Origin: Toxonevra muliebris
Taxonomy: Eukaryota > Arthropoda > Insecta > Diptera > Pallopteridae
DNA: 64,000 nucleotides
NCBI GenBank assembly: GCA_963691655.1
Contig: OY829328.1
Coordinates: forward strand, 72,110,400 to 72,174,399
Direction of reading: 5' to 3'
Shown here in pieces: positions 43,935-55,138 of this stretch (position 1 is the first letter of the stretch; each line of letters opens with the position of its first letter). Below the pieces are notes generated by a model. It was given only the letters and a program-made list of their open reading frames with translations, searched no databases and was not told the DNA's origin. The position numbers and the translations under genes were made by a program.

Positions 43935-46075
43935 TACTGTAACCGGCCCCGGGGTGGCCACTATATATATTGACGTTTGTATTTACCGAATAGATTTCAT
44001 ATTAATAAAAAAAATTTTAATTTCTATGGAAAATTGCCGGTCCTCTAATGGTTAAAAAGACAATTACCAGCGCTTCCTAAAAGTATGCAACTCTTTTTTC
44101 TTTTTGCTTGCAATTTTTACATAAATAATAAGAACGTGCTGTGTAGCTTACATATTAAATATTCCCAGAAAAAAACCTTTAACAAATATTAAAATAAAAA
44201 AAAAAAAAAATGTAGAAACGCCCATAAGATTAAAAGCCTCCAAGCAAACAAATAATACAACTTAATAGTAATAATAATAAGTAATACTTATCAACTACAA
44301 ATAATAACCCGTTTCTAACAGTCACAACTATAAATACAACAACAACAAACCACTACTATAACATTACCACAAACCAGAAGTAATATGCACTAAGATAATC
44401 ACTAACATGTAATAATCCTTAAATATAAATATAAAATAAATAAAAATAAACAAATATAATTTAAGCAGCAAAAACTACTACGTATGTATAACAGACACGC
44501 ATAGACAATACACGTACAGAACTATTCATACATATATATACATATGTATACACTGTACATGTGCCTAAAAATCTGCCTTAAAGGCAAAACATTAAAGTGA
44601 CAAAGCATTTAAGTGTAAGTGTATATTTTCTATGGTATAAAATAGCATATGGTAAATACCAACAACAATAGCAACAACAAAATCACAACAATAACAATAA
44701 GCAAACCACAAAAAAAGGAAAAGAGGAAGAAGAAAAAAAAAACTAAACAAACAAACAATGAGGCAAATCTTAAATTCATATCATTTTTATGAGCCTAAAA
44801 TTATGCTGGTTAAAATGTTTATTGTTGTAACTTTTGCTATTACATACATTTGTACTGCATACGTAAAGTGCGATAGGCTGGAAAGAGATTTTATGGGAGT
44901 TTAAGAACATGAAAGGTTGAAGAGGTTACAATGTGATTTTTGGCAGTGTTGCCGTGTACTTTAAGTTTTAGGTACCTACATATTTTTTTTTGTTTTGCTC
45001 CAAAAAATATGCTTCCGGTGAAATGTACTAGAAAGTGTTTATATACTATATATATATATATAAATATATATATTCTTTTTTGTTTCAACATGTTGATGGC
45101 ATGAGCAGCAACAGACAAACGCAAATGTTACTGTTGCTGTTGATTATTATGATTGCTGTTATTGTTTGTAGTTATTGCTGTTACTGTTGCTGTTATTGTT
45201 GATGTTGTAGCTGCTTTACCGAGCGTAACAAATATTTTTAGCATTTTGTAAAAGGCTGTGAGGCGAAGTGGCGGCAACAATGGACGTAATATGAATATAG
45301 AGATGATAACGTGTGTGTGTGTGTGTGTGATTGTGAAATGAAGAACATATTTTGGTTTTTGTTGTTAATATTCTTGTTGCTACTACTACTGCTGATGATT
45401 ATGATGATAATTTTGATGATAATGATGAGCATGACTTTTGGCATTGCTGCTGCTATTTCTATTTCTCCTGTTTTCTGATCCCTTTTGAATGATATACAAA
45501 AGGTTTATCGCTGGTGAAAGTAGATTATGCAACTCGCTCCCTCTCTCTTTTTTAGTAATGCAAATAAAACGTTTTTTAACTTTTCTTCTTTACTATTTAG
45601 TGAATGAAGTTTTTAGTTTAGTGTGTTAAGCACATCTTAGGAATATTTAGGTAATTGTCGTCTTCTTCATTTTGTTATTTTCTTCTTTTGTTTATGATGC
45701 CCTGAAAACATCATAAAAATGTTTGGTGTTTTTGCTCAGAGATATTTAGTACTTATGTCTTAGTTTGTTTTTTAAGCATTTCGTGTTTTTGGCTCATTTG
45801 ATTTTGTGATATTTTCTATCTTTTTTTGGGATTGAGTTTATTAAATTAACCTGAAATCACAAAAACTACCAGCTTTGCCTGTCTAAAAATTCAAATGGCT
45901 AACGGCATTTAGGATTATTTTTTTTGAACCATTCCCATATCTATGTATTCTCAGAATACACCCGATATTGGGTAGATCTGAAAGAATTTTAGTTTAGGTA
46001 GTTGGATTTAAAATGGACAGATAAAATTATGTTCAGTTTTAAATTATGAAACTATTTGCTTAAGTGTGGCCAATG
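43935..46075. other. non-coding DNA with microsatellites
   Basis: TATATATATATATATA at about 45047-45062, GTGTGTGTGTGTGTGTG at 45311-45328, CAACAACAATAGCAACAACA-type words (44660-44700), and TTGCTGTTACTGTTGCTG words (45130-45200). No gene was recognised. Confidence 0.5.
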
Positions 46076-46079
46076 GCGG

Positions 46080-46885
46080 ATCAGTGTTTGGTCTAAATTT
46101 TGATTTGCTTTCGGTCTGCATTTGAGATCTTTCTGGTCAGAGTTTTGGTGTAACTCTTAGTTTAAATTGTGGTGCAAATCTGTTGTTCGATCGGATTTTT
46201 GGTCTTAATTTTAGTTTGCTTTTAATTTGTACTATTTGGTGGTCTTTTAGCCTTTTAACTCTTAGTTTGAGTTGTGGTCGAAATTTTGGTCTGATTTTGA
46301 TGCGAGTTTTGGTTTGAATTTCGATCCGAAATCGATCTGAGTTTTGTTCTAAATTTTGGTCTGAATTCGGTTGGAATTTTGGTCGTTTTTTGTTAATTTG
46401 TTATCTGAATTCAGTCTACAGTTTTGTCTACTTTAGTGCTGTTTTTAAGTTAAAAAATTTTGGTCTAAATTTTTTTCTGAATTTTGGTCTGAATTTTGAA
46501 GTGATTTCGGTTTAATTTTTGGTCAGAGATTTTTGGGTTTTTAGTCTGAATTTTGGTCTGAATTTGGCTTCATTTTGATCGATTTTTGTTGGGATTTGGT
46601 CTGAATATTGTTTTTTTTTTTTAATTCGGGTTTTCGTCTGAATTTGGTCTCATTTTGAACTAGATTTTTGATCTGAATTTGGTCCTTTTGTTTGACCTAA
46701 GATCTGAATGCAAAAAGTGTTTGAATTTTAGTTTGAAATTTGGTCGAAATTTCTGCCTATATTTCTATCCGATTTTAGTTTGAATTTTTGTTTCAGTTTT
46801 GTTCTAGTTATCTTTTAATTTTTGGTCTGTATTTTTTCATGTGAATTTTGATTAAATTTTTGTACTAGATTTTGATCTGGGTCCT
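46080..46885. repeat. degenerate TTTTGGTCTGAATTTTGG array
   Basis: About 800 bp of irregular units around TTTTGGTCTGAATTTTGGTC, with many single-base changes and length changes. Same word family as 10255-10610 (inverted) and the edges of 18040-18960. It is non-coding. Confidence 0.8.
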
Positions 46886-46889
46886 TTAA

Positions 46890-47690
46890 TTAAGAAAAAT
46901 CAGCTCTCCCCAAACACAAATCCTAGAACCGCCACTGTTCGCATGGAGTATGATGAGTGGAGAGGAAATATCCCTAATTAATTTTTTTTAAACTGATGTT
47001 TAAATACAAGAAATTAAATACAATCACTAGTGGGACCAAGAGGGGGAGGAGGGGCTTCATTTTATGAATATACCATACATATTACAATGATTACACAATG
47101 CAAACAATTTTCAACTTTTGTCTTACGAGCGAGATTTTCCAACGGTTATTTAAGGTCGCTGATCATAACTGCGTACTCAGTTTTTCTTCATCATATCTAA
47201 TTTTCCCAAAATATAGACCTCAAGTCGGAAAAATGTGGTCTACAGGGCCTATTGAGAAATTTCTTTATATCAACAGATAAGAAAATAATTTGTTGTTGTA
47301 ATTACATTAGGCTTCCATTTAAATAAAATTTTTAATTGATTTCAAACCAAAAAAAATTTTACCCGTAATTCAATCCAAGCGCATAAAATGTTTGCTGCAC
47401 TGTGTTATTTGGTCATTCCAAAGTAACGAAGAGTGCGAAGAGACTCTTATAATAATATTGATCTCATACAAGGAAATGATATTTTCCTTTGATACTATAG
47501 GGCTATCGAGGGACCGATAAAAAGTTCTTATCACCAAAGTTTCGTTAAAAAAATAATGAGTCCGACTAAGTTATACATCAACAAAGTGGGTAACGGAGAG
47601 GACGCGTATGATTTGCGAAATCTTTATTTTCAAATTCAAGTCGCAAATTCAGCGAATGCCAGCAAGCTGTAGAGTTGAGACTAGTGCGTG
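46890..47690. other. non-coding, no recognised feature
   Basis: A G-rich phrase AGAGGGGGAGGAGGGGC lies at 47039-47055. Otherwise nothing is supported. Confidence 0.45.
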
Positions 47691-47692
47691 TA

Positions 47693-47792
47693 TAACCACA
47701 AACTGATAACAAATTGCCACACCGCCATACGGAACCGACGTTAAACTGTAGGTCCAACCATGTGGTATCACAATGGGTCGTTCTGGCCCATT
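47693..47792 (+). mobile_element. SINE body fragment, copy 1
   Basis: This matches the non-tRNA body of the full SINE at 53416-53669: ACCACAAA-TGAT, ATACGGAACCG, TAAACTGTAGGTCCAACCAT and ATCACAATGGGTCGTTCTGG. The tRNA-like head and A-tail are missing. Confidence 0.75.
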
Positions 47793-47837
47793 GACAACCA
47801 TTCAAACTAACAACAAAAATCTTTAATGGATTCATTC

Positions 47838-48169
47838 AAATGGATCGAGTCACACAAAACAGTTTTTTTCTTTAGGCAATTACCTTCTGCAACAGATATT
47901 ATCAGTTAATTTATAATTCTGTTACCAACAAATGTATTGGGTTAACAACTCTTGATGATTCTAGATTTAGGAATTCAGTCGCATTAAGAACTTTGTTGCA
48001 TACATTTGTCATTGTCAAAACTTTGCTGAAGGCCACTGCTGCTATCGCTGTTTGCTCATGTGGCTATTAATTTTAATTATAAGTAATAAATATAATAAGA
48101 ACTTTGCACACACAGTTTAATTATTTTTTCTCTGAGAAAGAAACGAGCACTCCTAACTCCATTTCAAGT
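47838..48169 (+). repeat. duplicated upstream region of the trypsin cluster, copy 1
   Basis: This aligns along its length with 53838-54172 upstream of the intact protease, and partly with 60823-60917. Shared words include ATGGATCGAGT-ACACAAAAC, GGCAATTACCTTCTGCAA, CTTTGTTGCATACATTTG and CTCTGAGAAAGAAACGAGCA. The TATA box segment is deleted here, so this copy lacks a core promoter. Confidence 0.85.
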
Positions 48170-48696
48170 ACCTTTACAGTTTGTGTTGGTTCCACAAAAT
48201 GGAATTCTGGTTGTACTCTCATTCCAGTTGCTGGCTTCAAGATTCACGAAGGCTACATAGAAGCCTTTAAGGCTACGATATTGCTGCCATTCGGTTGAAT
48301 TCTCCTGTAGAATATAGCTCTACCGTCAAGAATATTGCTTTAGCTCCTGATAATGATGTTGCTGCTGGAGCCACCGGCTGGGGTGCCATTAAACGGCATG
48401 GATCAGCCCTAGAAACTTTGCAACATATCAATGTTAAAATCGTTGGACGCTCTCAATACTCATCCTCACCTTATGCGGATGATAAGGAAAAAATCAAGCC
48501 ATCTATCGTCTGTGCTACTGCTCCAGGAAAGGGTATTTGCGAAGGTGATTCTGGTGGCCCATTGGTCTTTGGTGTTGCTTTGGTTGGTGTCTCTTCTTTT
48601 GGTCATGACCTTTGCGCTGAGGCCAACCATCCTGATGTCTATGCCAACGTTGCCTACCTTCGTTCTTGGATCATCGGCGCTGCATCTTCCGTTTAA
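48170..48696 (+). pseudogene. trypsin-like protease pseudogene 1 (N-terminally deleted, frameshifted)
   Basis: The duplicated upstream region runs straight into mid-gene sequence. The first readable residues, TVCVGSTKWNSG, correspond to residue 78 onward of the intact paralogue, so the signal peptide, activation site and catalytic His57 are gone. A 1-base deletion near 48260-48275 throws the frame just before the Asp102 block. The downstream frame (48295-48696) continues EYSSTVKNIALAPDND to GICEGDSGGPLVFG and ends WIIGAASSV. An in-frame 9-base loss follows NIALA, and a Cys is changed to Tyr in QYSSS. Position 189 (trypsin numbering) is Gly. It cannot make an active enzyme. Confidence 0.9.
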
Positions 48697-48747
48697 AAAG
48701 GGGAGGGGGAGAAGATTATCGTTAATAAAAAACGACGACCTTTTTAA

Positions 48748-48890
48748 TTAACCCATTAATGCTCAGAGCACCTTGATTCGAAAGGTCTCCTTCTATCTTG
48801 TACCTATACCAACTCAGGAAATAAACGCCAACTAGTTTTAAGTATGCTCTATCCATACCCGAGGTCCAAATTTCACTTTTACCACAGGGG
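48748..48890 (+). repeat. TTAA-type repeat end (pairs with 56927-57060)
   Basis: TTAACCCATTAATGCTCAGA at 48748 matches TTGAACCCATTATTGCTCAG at 56927. Both are followed by AGCACC, GA-TCG-AAG-TCT and, later, CCAAATT-TCAC. A second terminus was not found for either copy. Confidence 0.6.
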
Positions 48891-48894
48891 AAAT

Positions 48895-49600
48895 ATGGAG
48901 GTTTTAAATGAAAATATAGAAGGAAAAAAGACCAATTTCTTTAGGAACAATTTGTATTTCCGAGTTCTTTAATCTCACCCTAAAAAAAAAAATTGCGAAA
49001 ATGACAAAAAATTACCGGAATAATCAATTTAAATTTTTTCTAATAAATATTATTCAATGAGGATTCCATTGCATTTATTTATCGTGAAGGACATAATTTC
49101 GATAACTCATTGACTTGCCATTACTGATGATGTACCCAACCTCAAAGAAATTACCAAAAATAGTCAGATGCTCATTTTTTCAAATGATTATCAATGGAGA
49201 ATTCACGGTATTTTTTCATTGTACCGGGGTATAATTTTGATAATGTCACTTGCGCTATTTTCAATGATGGGGAATCTGTATCAGTTTGACTTATATTCCC
49301 TAAATAATTCAATAACGCTTTATCTTACTTACACCTACGACCGGACATAATGAAAAGTGCAGTGGTTCGAAGTGTTTTAAAGGCCGCCGGTTACAAATCT
49401 GCGGTCAGATTTTAAAAATTCAAAATGGCGTATCAAATTTGACGGACGAGTTTAGGGTGAAACAGCCGTTTGTTGGTAGAAAAATTCCAAATACTTATAC
49501 TACATAATAAAATATTGCTTTTTATTACCTTTCAAATAAGTCTAATTTTACAAGAATTACAAGAACCCCCAAGACCTCCCCCTTAAATACGACATTGCTT
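48895..49600. other. non-coding, no recognised feature
   Basis: AT-rich. TCAGATTTTAAAAATTCAAA with ATGGCG (49408-49434) resembles the 115-bp repeat family at 43.8 kb. CCCCCAAGACCTCCCCC lies near 49566-49582. Confidence 0.4.
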
Positions 49601-49605
49601 GGGGG

Positions 49606-49708
49606 TCTCTAGTGCCTTTCTATTTTCTATCATTCTACTACTACTATTTTAGTGGTACTCATTTAGAGTACTTAGCTTACATCAATGAGTATATTATTTA
49701 TTATATTT
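49606..49708. repeat. locus-specific repeat (pairs with 61381-61478)
   Basis: GCTTTCTATTTT-TATCATTC, ACTACTATTTTAGTG, TTAGAGTA and CTTACATCAATGAGTATATT are shared with 61381-61478, the flank downstream of the fourth protease copy. A shorter third match is near 61515-61555. It may be 3' untranslated LINE sequence or a duplicated flank. Confidence 0.7.
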
Positions 49709-50215
49709 GAGATGGAGTTGTCTATCTTTTGGACACAACTACACCATATATGTAAGATAGTAGTAGTAGTAGTCTGCCGATCTTTCCATATCGCCGAGCT
49801 TTTTAGCCTGAGCGCTGATGCGGCGGCCATTTGTTTCCCTACCAGATCTAGTGCAGGCAAGTTGAGTAGCACTTCCAGTGTTTTGGTTGGGGTAGTCCTT
49901 AAAGTACCTGAAATACACAAAAAAAAACTATTCTTTGGATCTTGCTCAGAATTTTCACGTAACTTGATTTCTAAGTAGATGTCCACCATGTCAGTATCCC
50001 ATATAACACTGTATGCCTGACCACAGAAATGTAGAGCCAGTATTCTTGGGGTCAGCCCCCACCTTATTCCAAACGCTTTTTTTATAAATGTACAAAGCAA
50101 CGTTAACCTTCCTAACATTTTCCTCGATATTAGGTTTCCAGGTGAATTTCCTGTCTAATACGAGACACAATTGCCAAGTCATCCGTGTAAGCTGTGACGT
50201 TTCAACCGCCCCTCT
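49690..50215 (-). pseudogene. LINE family A fragment
   Basis: The minus strand reads LCLVLDRKFTWKPNIEENVR (about 50110-50175), NVALYIYKKSVWNKVG, then SGTLRTTPTKTLEVLLNLPA followed by LDLVGKQMAAASALRLKSSA. These match the segment between RT and RNase H of family A LINEs; compare ALNALLDLLPLDLQI in the 3.2-5.5 kb copy. Frame changes split it. Neither catalytic domain is present. Confidence 0.75.
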
Positions 50216-50219
50216 TAAG

Positions 50220-51800
50220 ATCTAAGCAGTAAAGGGTTTACCCTTTCCTTGGCTGCTCCTCAACTTTTCAGTTTTTCAGAATATCTTTTTTGACCACAGA
50301 AATCACCAAAAATTTTAAAACATTTTCATTAGAAAGCTTACTAAGAGTGACGATTTCAGTATAGAAGAATTCCAAATATTCATTTCGCAGGATGATTTCA
50401 ATCTGATGACATCATTTTCATTCATTTTCTTTAACCTGGATATCTATAGAACTAAGTCTGAGAAGTAAACAGTTCTTTAAAATAAGAAATGATTTAAGTA
50501 CTCATTTTCTTCTCTTCTTTACTTAAATTATTTGCATTATGTTTCTTTGTCTGCTTCCCACACAAAAATAATTTATTTACTCATTACTTTTGACTCAAGT
50601 CCACTACTATTTTTCAAAAAAAAAAAGCCAAAAAAAATACAAAAATACAAGAATCAAGAATTCAAAGCCAAACAGTCGTCAAGTTAATAGCGTTGCTCAT
50701 TTCTTTCACATTTCATCAGAATCATCAACAGCAGCGGGGAAGGCGGCAGTTGAGACTGCAGGGAGCAGGCAGCACTTGCACTGCTAACCGTAACACCAGC
50801 AGCAGTTGCTTTCATTACTTTATTAAAGCCTTCAGACTTGCACGTTGTCTCACTCGCGCACTCATTCTCATTCTATCCCTTAGATTATCTCATTTATTTT
50901 AATATTTTTTTGTTCTTTTTTCGTTTCGCTTTATAGAGAACCACAAAAAAATTTTTAGCTGAAATAGAAGAAGCTGAAAAAGTGAAAAAGGCACAAAAGT
51001 CAAATAGTAGTATTTTACCTGACACCTTTTTTTTTTGTTGCCTCACTGCTAACGTCGCAACGTTTGTTCGGTGCCTGCAATTCATCATGTTGCTGTTTTT
51101 TTTTTCGCTTTTTTGTTTTTGAGCTATGAACTTTGTATGTATAACTGTCAAAATTGTTGACGGAAATGTCAACTTCATCAAAAAAAATATACAAAAACAA
51201 AAAGGGCGACATTTGCAACGCTGCGTATTTATGTGTGTGTGTTGCTAGGGATCAACGTTGCCATATGCTTCGTTTTTTTTTTCTGTGTGAGAATTTTCTT
51301 ACTTTAATGAGTTTCATTTGGAAAAAAGAACCTACTTTTTTTTTTTTTTGAACAATGTATACAGAGATTTTTGTAAAGTTCAATGAAAGTTTGAAAAATT
51401 GACAAGAAATTATTGCATGTTATTTTTATCAAGAGATGGTGCAATTGGGAGGGCATAGGTGACATGAATAAGGATAGAATAAAAAGGTGGAGAAAGAGAG
51501 GGAGAAGAAAGAAAAAAAGAAGGAAGAGGATAAGAAAAGGTATTAAATAATGACTCTGGTGATTTGTTGTACATAATCAATCATAACAAGCTATGACTTA
51601 GCACATAATACCACAAATTGGAATTTTCACTGGGTTCAGTTTGGTTTTTATTTCATTGGAATCGAGGTATATCAAATTTATCTACATAGATAGATATGTA
51701 TGATTTTTGTAGTCGGTTGGTTTAAAATATGACCCTATTTATCGGTGGGCGATTAATTGACACCAATTGTGCCGTTTTGATATCATGAAACTTCGTGTAT
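50220..51800. other. non-coding; less AT-rich CAG island at 50690-50880
   Basis: The island holds CAACAGCAGCGGGGAAGGCGG, AGCAGGCAGCACTTGCACTG and ACCAGCAGCAGTTGC words. A GA-rich tract lies at 51480-51545. Overlapping open frames show no family motif. The island could be an untranslated exon, but no evidence decides this. Confidence 0.35.
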
Positions 51801-51814
51801 AATGCTGTTATTAT

Positions 51815-53415
51815 TATCAGGGAGCGGTTGGGCCGACTCGAAAGTCAGAATCGTTTCTGCCAAAGCATCAAAATTAGGACAAAGGGCTATCCTAATGAAG
51901 GTTAGAACATCTTTTGTGGAAGATGTCTTGATTTCGTTCGTTGATAGAAACGGTTTGTTAAAAATACACCTTCTGTGCCAAACCTAGGCTGGACATTCAC
52001 ACAGAATGTGAGATGTGGTCTCATCATCCTTCATACATAGGCGACACTCTGTCTCATGTCAGATACCTAATTTACATAGGTGAAATCTGACCACATAGTA
52101 ACCAAATAGAAAGCCTACTAGCAATCTGAGATCCGATTTAGTTAAGTTCAAAGATTTGGTGCGAATAAGAGCAGCAATAAGCTTCTTTGCCTGACTAAAG
52201 CCTTGAACGGGATGCCAATAAAATAGCCGTTCGTCCCTAGCCGCCCATGCCTCTATGATCGATTGGGAACTAGTCCAGCCGATTCCACAAAATGGATCGA
52301 GGCCTGTGTGTAAAGTCGCTGAACTCTGCCTAGCAAGTTCGTCACTGTGGCCTGGTACCCAACAAAACGTGACTTTGTTACGGGTAGATAACTGCTGCAG
52401 ACTCTCAAAACACTTCTTCACTAGCTTCGAAGGGAAGCACCATGATGAAAGTGCGTTGGGAGCCGCTTGGCTGTCAAAGAAGATTATAATCTTAGCATCT
52501 TTTAGACCTTTATTAAGGTTAATTCTGGAGCTTGTCTCAATAGCGTATAATTCGGTTTGAAAAACACTAGGCCAAGTGCCCAGTGGAATTGAGATTCGAG
52601 TGTTAGGTCCAACAATGCCAGCACCAGAACCACAATCGGACCACCACAAAGGGACTGAAGTTGGGCTATTGAGCATTCCTATAGGACTTGGACGGAATTT
52701 CCGAATTTCCGGCCAAAGTTTAGATCCCTAATCCGACACGGAGCAGATGAGGGTATTAGGAATTTTGCTAAGAATGGACAGATGGCCGGTGGATCCTCTT
52801 AGTAAATTGGATGCGACCAAGTTCCAGTTTGTACCTTCTAGAGAAGGTATTGATAAGTCATATTTGACACACCAATCAAGGACCAGTTTAAGAGCTAACT
52901 TCATTACTTCTGTAACGGTTAAATCAGACTTTCCAGAGGCAATGATTATCTAGTTTAACCAAAAGTTCATCGATAACCAAGGACCAAAGAAGGGGCGACA
53001 AAACGCTCCCTTGTAAATCGCTTTTAATGGCTTTGATGCAAACGAAAGCATTGCCAAAAATGGACATGATTTCACGTTCTTTTATAATAGCATCCACCCA
53101 GGCAATAGTAGGAGAGTCAAGACTTTTACGTTCAAGAGCTCTTAAAACCAGATAGTTCTGAAGAATAGCTGAATAGATTCCGTCACCTCCAGGTGATTTA
53201 AAAGGTTTAAAAGAGGTCACAGCCCACTTAACCTTATCCCTGCCAAATATGACCCCCTAAAGACTCTTGATTCACTTAGAAATACCGCTTTCACAGCGGA
53301 TGGAAGTCTATTGGTAGGAGACCCTGGAAAATATACCTTCAGTAAGTATTCCAGGATGCCGTAGTGACTGACAGTTACATCATTGGAAGTATCCTTAGTA
53401 AGAAACTTTGCTGAT
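51815..53415 (-). mobile_element. decayed LINE (family A) with RT and RNase H remnants
   Basis: Reading down the minus strand are the RT blocks FKSPGGDGIYSAILQNY (53150-53205) and DLQGSVLSPLLWSLVIDELL (about 52945-53010), a deletion of the YADD region, then RNase H: FQTELYAIETSS, FFDSQAAPNALSS, TFCWVPGHSDELARQSSA (52059-52676), and the C-terminal cluster CRLCMKDDETTSHILCEC (about 51995-52050). Several frame changes exist. Same family and strand as 3241-5530. It sits directly before the SINE and the intact protease gene. Confidence 0.85.
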
Positions 53416-53669
53416 AGTCTATCTTCAATAGATCGATAGATAGATGATAAACGACCTCAATAGTCTAGTGGGTAGTTTCACCCGGAAGGTTGAGCGTTCG
53501 ATTCCCGTTTTGGTCTGTTGGTTAATAGGCAATGGCAAAACCACAAAGTGATTAGAAATTACCATACCGCTATACGGAACCGGCATTAAGCTGTAGATCC
53601 AACCATTGTGATATCACAATGGGTCGTTCTGGCCTGAGTGTGTTCCTCGACAGCCACTTAAAAAAAAAA
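53416..53669 (+). mobile_element. tRNA-derived SINE, full-length copy 2
   Basis: The head carries a perfect polymerase III A box TAGTCTAGTGG (53461-53471, consensus TRGYNNARNNG) and a B box GTTCGATTCC (53496-53505). The body is unrelated to tRNA: AATGGCAAAACCACAAAGTG, CTATACGGAACCGGC and ATCACAATGGGTCGTTCTGG. The tail is an A-run (53659-53669). A GATAGATAGAT stretch precedes the head here and at 57730, so the exact 5' end is uncertain. It is transcribed by Pol III and mobilised by LINE machinery, as known for such SINEs. Confidence 0.85.
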
Positions 53670-53837
53670 GAAAAACCTTCAATGAATTGATTCAAGTTCT
53701 TCACAGTTGCCCCGAATTTTTAAATTTTTAAGAGATATGGAGTAATAATAATCAAAATACCAATTTCCGCAATTTGTTATTGCATTAAAATTTCGATACT
53801 CATATCATGAACAGAAAACACAAATTAATTGGATTAG

Positions 53838-54172
53838 AAAATGGATCGAGTTACACAAAACAATTTTTTTTCTTTAGGCAATTACCTTCTGCAATGGATA
53901 TTATCAGTTAATTTAGAATTCTGTTATCAACAAATATATTGGGCGAACAACTCTTGAAGATTCCAGATTTAAGAATTCAGTCGCATTAACAACTTTGTTG
54001 CATACATTTGTAATTGTTAAAACTTTGCTGAAGGCCATTGCTGCTATCGCTATTTGCTATGTAGCTGTTAATTTTAATTATAAGTACATAATAAATAATA
54101 ATTAGAACTTTCCACTCAATTTAATTATTTTTTCTCTGAGAAAGAAACGAGCACTCCTAACTCAATTTAAGC
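53838..54172 (+). repeat. duplicated upstream region of the trypsin cluster, copy 2
   Basis: Aligns with 47838-48169 and in part with 60823-60917. Here it leads into an intact TATA box and gene, so it is the probable functional promoter-proximal region. Confidence 0.85.
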
Positions 54173-54183
54173 CCCTGTAAATG

Positions 54184-54191
54184 TATAAATA
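54184..54191 (+). promoter_or_regulatory. TATA box of the intact protease gene
   Basis: TATAAATA lies 54 bases before the ATG. With a start site about 25-30 bases downstream (near ATATCACAATT, 54207-54217), the 5' untranslated leader would be only about 30 bases. This is typical of fly midgut trypsin genes. Confidence 0.8.
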
Positions 54192-54244
54192 GTGTCACTT
54201 TATGAATATCACAATTATTCGTAAGCGTTTCATTACATTGAAAC

Positions 54245-55009
54245 ATGTTGAAGTTGGTGATTTTCTTGTCAGCAGTCGTTAGCGCACTTAGTGCCTCCAA
54301 TCCCGAGGGCTCCCCACAGTTCTTCATTACTGGTGGTACAGATACAACTATTAGCAAATATCCTTGGCAAGTTTCGATACGCGTTAACGGTAAACACAAT
54401 TGTGGTGGTTCCATCTACAATAATAAAATCATTATAACTGCTGCTCATTGTCTAATGAATTGGGATGTATCTTCTCTGTCAGTACGCGTTGGTGCCACAA
54501 AATATTATTCTGGTGGTACTGTCATTCCAGTTGCTGCCTTTAAGACGCACGAAGGTTACAATACCTCCAATTTTGAAAACGATATTGGTGTCATTCGTTT
54601 GGCTTCTTTTGTAGAGTATAGTTCTACCGTTAAGAATATTGCTTTAGCTACGTCGACTCCTGATAATGGTGTTGCTGCTGAGGCCACCGGCTGGGGTAAA
54701 GCTGATGGGCATGGACCATTACCAGAATTTTTGCAACATATCAGTGTTAAAATTGTTGGACGCTCTCAGTGCTCATCCTCACCTTATATGCAACAAAAAG
54801 AAGAAATCAAGCCATCTATGATTTGTGCTACTGCTCCAGGAAAGCATACTTGCGTTGGTGATTCTGGTGGCCCATTGGTCTCTGGTGGTATTTTGGTTGG
54901 TGTATCTTCTTTTGGTAAGAGTTCTTGCAATCTTGACGCTTTTCCTGATGTCTATACCGACGTTGCCTACCTTCGTCCTTGGATCATCAACGCTGCATCT
55001 TCCGTTTAA
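54245..55009 (+). CDS. secreted trypsin-family serine protease (S1), intact but with altered specificity pocket
   Basis: The 254-residue intronless protein resembles fly alpha/beta-type trypsins. Residues 1-17 (MLKLVIFLSAVVSALSA) are a signal peptide and about 18-27 a short propeptide. The mature start is ITGG at 28-31. The triad is His68 in TAAHC, Asp113 in ENDIGVIRL and Ser207 in GDSGGP. Six cysteines (53, 69, 176, 194, 203, 228) fit three standard disulfides. Two features are odd. The residue before the cleavage site is Phe27, not Arg/Lys, so trypsin-type activation is not expected. Position 189 in trypsin numbering is His201 (KHTCVGDSGGP), not the Asp that binds Lys/Arg, and Trp215 is Phe. 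It is probably a secreted gut protease whose substrate cannot be predicted. A TATA box and a poly(A) signal frame the gene. Confidence 0.93.
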   Translation: MLKLVIFLSAVVSALSASNPEGSPQFFITGGTDTTISKYPWQVSIRVNGKHNCGGSIYNNKIIITAAHCLMNWDVSSLSVRVGATKYYSGGTVIPVAAFKTHEGYNTSNFENDIGVIRLASFVEYSSTVKNIALATSTPDNGVAAEATGWGKADGHGPLPEFLQHISVKIVGRSQCSSSPYMQQKEEIKPSMICATAPGKHTCVGDSGGPLVSGGILVGVSSFGKSSCNLDAFPDVYTDVAYLRPWIINAASSV

Positions 55010-55035
55010 AAAAAGAATCATGTACCGATTTAGAT

Positions 55036-55041
55036 AATAAA
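55036..55041 (+). terminator. poly(A) signal of the intact protease gene
   Basis: AATAAA lies 27 bases after the stop, inside GATAATAAAAA. The same short 3' segment, TACCGATTT followed by AATAA or ATAACAAA, follows the paralogues ending at 58488 and 61311. Confidence 0.7.
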
Positions 55042-55138
55042 AAGCATTTTAAAAAATATATTTGAAATCTTTCACTTGTGGGTCAACTATCGATAGTTAG
55101 TAACTGAATGATTTTGACTATCGAACTAACTAGTTAGT

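Noticed and set aside
53461..53506. Possible tRNA gene (A and B boxes)
   Set aside because: The region lacks a full cloverleaf and is followed by a SINE body and A-tail. The same head recurs at 57759.
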